This document shows, piece by piece, positions 60,271 through 64,000 of a stretch of 64,000 nucleotides of DNA (position 1 is its first letter; every line of letters begins with the position of its first letter). The stretch is from Methanoregula sp. (GTDB lineage: Archaea; Halobacteriota; Methanomicrobia; Methanomicrobiales; Methanospirillaceae). Both the position numbers and the translations under genes were made by a program. Under the pieces are notes generated by a model. It did no database searches. It saw nothing but the letters and a program-made list of their open reading frames with translations, and was not told the DNA's origin. The stretch covers positions 62,001 to 126,000 of the forward strand of contig NZ_JALOCH010000009.1 of assembly GCF_023227875.1 (NCBI RefSeq), in the 5' to 3' direction.

Positions 60271-60981
60271 TCAGAGCGCGTTCAGCCGTTCGATGCTTTT
60301 CACGACCCCGTCAAACGTCGCCACTTCAATAATCGGCTCGACACCGGAGTTCCGGACGGTCTTCATCACCGTTTCAAAATCGATCGTCCCGTCACCTACC
60401 GCCCAGTGGGAGTCCTCCTTTCCGGCATTGTCGTGGAGATGGTAATGCGCAGCCGGGTGCCCGAGGAACCGGTCAAGGCACCCCATCTGGTGCGCATGTC
60501 CGACATCGAGCGCGAACGGCGCATTCCCGATAAGCGGCAGTTCTTCGGGAGACTTCAGAAGAAAATATTCCCAGTTCCCCATGTTCTCGATAAAGAACCG
60601 GACCGAATATTCTTTGGAGATCTTCTCCAGCTCGCCGATAGAGCGGACCAGCTGCTGCTCGGATTTTTCCCGTTCCTCGGCCCAGGCATAGTATCCCGGG
60701 TGAACCACCACACCTGCGCCAACCTCCGACGCAATTTTCATGCACTGGGCCATCACCTCAACACTTGCCCGACGGATGGTCTCCAGCCGGCTCGCGATAT
60801 TTGTCCCCCGGCTGGGGGCATGGATCGAGAAGTGGTGATCGTAGGACCGGAGCGCCTCAGCGGATTCGAGATAGTGGAGCCCCTCGTCCATCACCTCGAT
60901 CCGGTCGGTGACAGCGGAAATCTTCTCAAGCGCATCGGCAAGGGGAAGCTGGTGCAGGCAGAAGGTTGAGACCCCGAACAT
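60271..60981 (-). CDS. Sugar phosphate isomerase/epimerase-type TIM-barrel protein
   Basis: 236 residues of the xylose-isomerase/AP-endonuclease 2 superfamily: N-terminal FGVSTFCLHQLPL, HFSIHAPSRG, VVHPGYYAW, FFIENMGNWEY, ALDVGHAHQ, HYHLHDNAGKEDSH and a terminal EVATFDG. The metal ligands (His, Glu, Asp) are in place. The substrate is unknown. Confidence 0.85.
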   Translation of the reverse strand: MFGVSTFCLHQLPLADALEKISAVTDRIEVMDEGLHYLESAEALRSYDHHFSIHAPSRGTNIASRLETIRRASVEVMAQCMKIASEVGAGVVVHPGYYAWAEEREKSEQQLVRSIGELEKISKEYSVRFFIENMGNWEYFLLKSPEELPLIGNAPFALDVGHAHQMGCLDRFLGHPAAHYHLHDNAGKEDSHWAVGDGTIDFETVMKTVRNSGVEPIIEVATFDGVVKSIERLNAL

Positions 60982-61061
60982 GATGAGTGGTCGTTGCTCA
61001 ACGGACTTAAACGTGTCCTATGGTGTAAAAAAATTCTAAAAAAAAGAATGTGAGATACGGG

Positions 61062-62114
61062 TTATTTTTTCATGTGGACGTCCATCTGGGGGAACGGGAT
61101 CTCGATACCCTCTGCCTCAAACCGTTCGGCAATGCGGATATTGATATCGTCCTTGATCTCATCGGGAGTATTATATTTCCGTGCCCAGACCCGGAGAATA
61201 AAGTTCAGGCTGGACTCGGCAAATTCGGTGAAGAAGACCGTGGGGGCCGGGTCATCGAGAAGGTAATTGGTCTTCTTGATCGATTCACGGGCAACTTCAA
61301 GGAGGATCTGCTTGACCCGCCGGGGATCAGTGCCATAGGCAACGCTCACCGGGATCGTGAACCGCAGTTTCTCGTCAGGTTCGGAATAGTTGATGATCAC
61401 ATTCGACGTGATGGTGCTGTTGGGAATCGTCACGATCTGGTAATCGAGGGTCTGGATACGGGTGCTGCGGGTGCCCACCGAGATCACGTTCCCGTAATTG
61501 TCATTGATCTTGACCCGGTCGCCGACCTTGAACGGCTTGTCGACCTTGATTATAGCGCCACCGAAGAAGTTGGAGATGAAGTCCTGTGCAGCGAGCGCTA
61601 CTGCGATACCGACAATGCCCGCACCGGCAAGGAACGGTGTGATATCAATCTCGAAGACATTGAGCACCGCCATGATCGCAGCGAACCAGATAACGTATTT
61701 GACCACCAGTTCCAGGAGGTCGATGAGACGGTCGTCCAGGTCAGTATCGGACTTCCCCGCCAGGAAACGCCCGTACGTGGTGATGATGTCATGGAGAAGG
61801 GAAGAGATGATCCAGGCGCTGATGAGAATATAGAACGACGTCACATATGCAGGATTGAGGAGAAACTGTGCATTCTCCGGCACGATGTTGAATGTGGTGA
61901 TGGCTACGTAAACCGAGATGACAACGATTGTGATCTGGACCGGAAAGCCCAGCGCGGCGATGATGATATCATCCCATTTCGTCTCCGTGGTTTCAGCCTT
62001 TGCCTCCAGCCACTTGACAAACGTCCGGACGAAAAACGCGATGATGATCCCGACGAGTATCGTGAGTGCTGCGTAGATGTAGTTCGGTTCGAATCCTGAT
62101 AGTTCGAGCGCCAT
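61062..62114 (-). CDS. Small-conductance mechanosensitive channel (MscS family)
   Basis: 350 residues. Hydrophobic helices occupy the first ~190 residues, including the pore helix ITPFLAGAGIVGIAVALAAQ, followed by the MscS beta domain (FKVGDRVKIND, VGTRSTRIQTLD, IPNSTI) and the C-terminal cytosolic vestibule. Opens on membrane tension to relieve hypo-osmotic stress. It is divergent from hypD with a 47-base gap. Confidence 0.93.
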   Translation of the reverse strand: MALELSGFEPNYIYAALTILVGIIIAFFVRTFVKWLEAKAETTETKWDDIIIAALGFPVQITIVVISVYVAITTFNIVPENAQFLLNPAYVTSFYILISAWIISSLLHDIITTYGRFLAGKSDTDLDDRLIDLLELVVKYVIWFAAIMAVLNVFEIDITPFLAGAGIVGIAVALAAQDFISNFFGGAIIKVDKPFKVGDRVKINDNYGNVISVGTRSTRIQTLDYQIVTIPNSTITSNVIINYSEPDEKLRFTIPVSVAYGTDPRRVKQILLEVARESIKKTNYLLDDPAPTVFFTEFAESSLNFILRVWARKYNTPDEIKDDINIRIAERFEAEGIEIPFPQMDVHMKK

Positions 62115-62161
62115 ACACGTATACTTATGTGACTGAACGGTAAATACTTTTGAGACTTCTT

Positions 62162-63190
62162 ATGGCGACGGGCAAAGAGATTGCGGACAGCTTGCACGAA
62201 CTGGTGGACCGCGACATGACCTTCATGCACATCTGCGGCACGCACGAGGCGGCGATCGCACGGACCGGCCTGCGCAGCCTGCTCCCGGAGCAGCTGAAGA
62301 TCGTAATGGGACCCGGCTGCCCGGTCTGTATCACGCCGCAGGGCGAGATCGATGCGGCACTCGACCTCGTGGAGAAGGACTGCATCATCGCCACCTACGG
62401 GGACCTGCTCCGGGTGCCCGGATCAAAAGGGTCCATGGAGTCCTGCGGGGGGGATATCCGCGTGGTGCAGGGTGTCCACAAGGCGGTCGAGATCGCCCGG
62501 AAGACCGACAGGGAAGTGGTCTTCATCTCGGTAGGTTTCGAGACCACCGCCCCGACCGTTGCCGCAACGCTCCTCACAACGCCACCGGAAAATTTCTCCA
62601 TCCTCTCCTGCCACCGCGTTGTCCCGCCCGCGATGAAGTGGCTGCTCGAGCAGGGCGAGGCAAAACTGCACGGCTTCATGCTCCCCGGCCATGTCTGTGC
62701 GATCATGGGCTATGAAGAGTACGAGGTTTTTCCCGTACCGCAGGTCGTTGCCGGGTTCGAAGCAGAAGACATCCTGCTCGGCCTTCTCATGCTTGTGAAG
62801 CAGGTCAGGGAAGGGACGCACCGGGTGGACAATGCCTATCCCCGGGTGGTCACCCGCGAAGGAAATATCAAGGCAAAGAAGCTGATGTACGAGGTCTTTG
62901 AGCCGTCCGATGTCGAGTGGCGCGGCTTTCCTGTCATCCCGGGTTCAGGCCTCCGGCTTAAAAAGGAGTTCGGGCAGTACGATGCGCAGAAGAAGTTCGG
63001 GATCGAGTTCAAACACATCTCCAAGCACTCGGCATGCAGCTGTGACAAGATCCTGCGGGGGCTTGCAAATCCCTCTGACTGCAAGCTCTTCGGGAAGGTC
63101 TGCACGCCACGGACCCCGGTCGGGCCATGCATGGTCAGCCACGAGGGCGCCTGCAGGATCTGGCACCAGTACCACATGAAGAAAGCCTGA
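62162..63190 (+). CDS. hypD: Hydrogenase maturation protein HypD
   Basis: 342 residues. Contains CGTHE near the N-terminus, GPGCPVCI, the [4Fe-4S]-ligand region SCHRVVPPAMKWLL context, HKHISKHSACSCDK-like FKHISKHSACSCDKI, and CTPRTPVGPCMVSHEGAC. With HypC it builds the Fe(CN)2CO group of [NiFe] hydrogenases. ATG 62162 is used. No other hyp gene lies in the window. Confidence 0.96.
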   Translation: MATGKEIADSLHELVDRDMTFMHICGTHEAAIARTGLRSLLPEQLKIVMGPGCPVCITPQGEIDAALDLVEKDCIIATYGDLLRVPGSKGSMESCGGDIRVVQGVHKAVEIARKTDREVVFISVGFETTAPTVAATLLTTPPENFSILSCHRVVPPAMKWLLEQGEAKLHGFMLPGHVCAIMGYEEYEVFPVPQVVAGFEAEDILLGLLMLVKQVREGTHRVDNAYPRVVTREGNIKAKKLMYEVFEPSDVEWRGFPVIPGSGLRLKKEFGQYDAQKKFGIEFKHISKHSACSCDKILRGLANPSDCKLFGKVCTPRTPVGPCMVSHEGACRIWHQYHMKKA

Positions 63191-63235
63191 ACAATCCCCC
63201 GGCACTTTTTAAAAATATTTTTTTAATGCGTCTCA

Positions 63236-64000
63236 TTACCAGCCAAGCTCCGGAAACCCTTTGGACCGGAACACGGAGTTGATCTCCTGCCGTAATTGTT
63301 CGGCACGTCTCTCCCGGTCCCGTGTCTTCACGTTGATGTAATCGACGACAAGCATATCATCGAGGGTATCCAGGTCCAGGTCCGCCACGACGGGTACTGC
63401 CATAGGTACGTTCAGGATACCGAGGAGCTTCTTATCGACCGTGATGCGACGGGAGAGTTTGGCCAGCTCGCAGAATTTATCCTTATCGACCCCGGCCTTC
63501 CGGGCCAGGGCAAGGGTCACTTCCAGCTGCTTTTTTCTCTCAAGAATGCTGTTGATCGCGGCGTAGAGCTCATCCAGCTGGAAGGGTTTCATGAGATAAT
63601 CATCGATACAGATATGGTACTGTTTTGCCAATTCCGGCGTGAGCTGGCGGCCGGTGAGCATCAGGACAGGGATTGTCCGGGATGCCGGGCCCTTCTTGAT
63701 CTGCCCAAGGGTCTGCCACCCGTCCATCGGGCTCATGCCTACATCAAGGAGTATCAGGTCGGGGATTTGTTTTTTAATGAGATCAAGGCATTCCCTCCCG
63801 CTGGATGCCGTACGGGGGGCATAGCCTTCCATCCGGAGAAGCTCGGCAATGGCCTCGACCATATCAGGATCGTCATCAACGATCAGGACATCCTGTTTCT
63901 CAGGCACCAGTACTTTTGTCCTGCGGCGGATGGTCAGGATCGCCAAACCTGCTGCAATAAAGACAGAAGCAGAGAACAGCGTGGCAAGCACAAGGTACAG
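63236..64000 (-). CDS. Response regulator with N-terminal membrane helix (5' end outside the window)
   Basis: At least 251 residues. The open frame continues past the window edge (LYL upstream of the first visible GTG at 63991), so it is incomplete at its start. A hydrophobic segment (TLFSASVFIAAGLAIL) and basic residues precede a receiver domain: IVDDDPDM, phosphoacceptor LLDVGMSPMDG, LMLTG, MKPF. A ~120-residue C-terminal region (KDKFCELAKLSRRITVDKK) has no known output domain. Confidence 0.85.
   Translation of the reverse strand: MYLVLATLFSASVFIAAGLAILTIRRRTKVLVPEKQDVLIVDDDPDMVEAIAELLRMEGYAPRTASSGRECLDLIKKQIPDLILLDVGMSPMDGWQTLGQIKKGPASRTIPVLMLTGRQLTPELAKQYHICIDDYLMKPFQLDELYAAINSILERKKQLEVTLALARKAGVDKDKFCELAKLSRRITVDKKLLGILNVPMAVPVVADLDLDTLDDMLVVDYINVKTRDRERRAEQLRQEINSVFRSKGFPELGW

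Overview
The window looks like chromosomal DNA of a methanogenic archaeon, most likely of the order Methanomicrobiales (Methanoregula-like). This is inferred from an archaeosine pathway pair (tgtA and arcS), archaeal TATA promoters, an archaeal RNase P RNA, a CbiA/CfbB amidotransferase of corrinoid/F430 synthesis, HypD, and several signal-peptide surface proteins with C-terminal anchors. Most genes are GC-rich. Two short stretches (about 25.74-26.92 kb and 58.44-59.16 kb) are clearly AT-rich and look acquired.

Layout. 0.6-5.9 kb: polyphosphate operon (ppk1, a CHAD-HD fusion, ppx). 6-9.9 kb, minus strand: a signalling operon of a vWA protein, a PP2C phosphatase, a zinc-ribbon protein kinase and a HEAT-repeat protein, resembling the bacterial TerY-P triad. 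10.2-13.2 kb: three-subunit NAD(P) transhydrogenase. 13.2-17.4 kb: archaeosine genes, an AMMECR1 protein and RNase P RNA. 17.5-24.4 kb: a surface protein, an aldehyde dehydrogenase, malic enzyme and an ECF transporter. 24.4-25.8 kb: non-coding, repeat-rich. 25.8-26.9 kb: an orphan HsdR-N-like nuclease. 26.9-30.3 kb: four tandem paralogues of a small anchored cysteine-rich protein, alternating in two promoter subtypes, with tRNA-Arg-like genes or fragments between them. 30.4-38.5 kb: a lipoprotein, a surface protein, cbiA/cfbB, ilvD, a DUF4013-like membrane protein and purH. 38.7-42.3 kb: grpE-dnaK-dnaJ. 42.4-44.1 kb: a tRNA methyltransferase and a small anchored TPR protein. 44.2-55.6 kb: one gene for a TPR protein of about 3,800 residues. 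55.8-64 kb: an aminotransferase, repeats, a zinc-ribbon membrane protein, a solo HicB-like protein, a lipoprotein, tRNA-Thr, a TIM-barrel protein, MscS, HypD and a partial response regulator.

The points most worth a second look are the tandem cysteine-rich locus with its shared palindromic operator and tRNA copies, the giant TPR gene, the archaeal vWA-PP2C-kinase-HEAT operon (whose vWA gene has no ordinary start codon), and non-coding repeat families that carry hairpins whose inner stems vary but stay paired.
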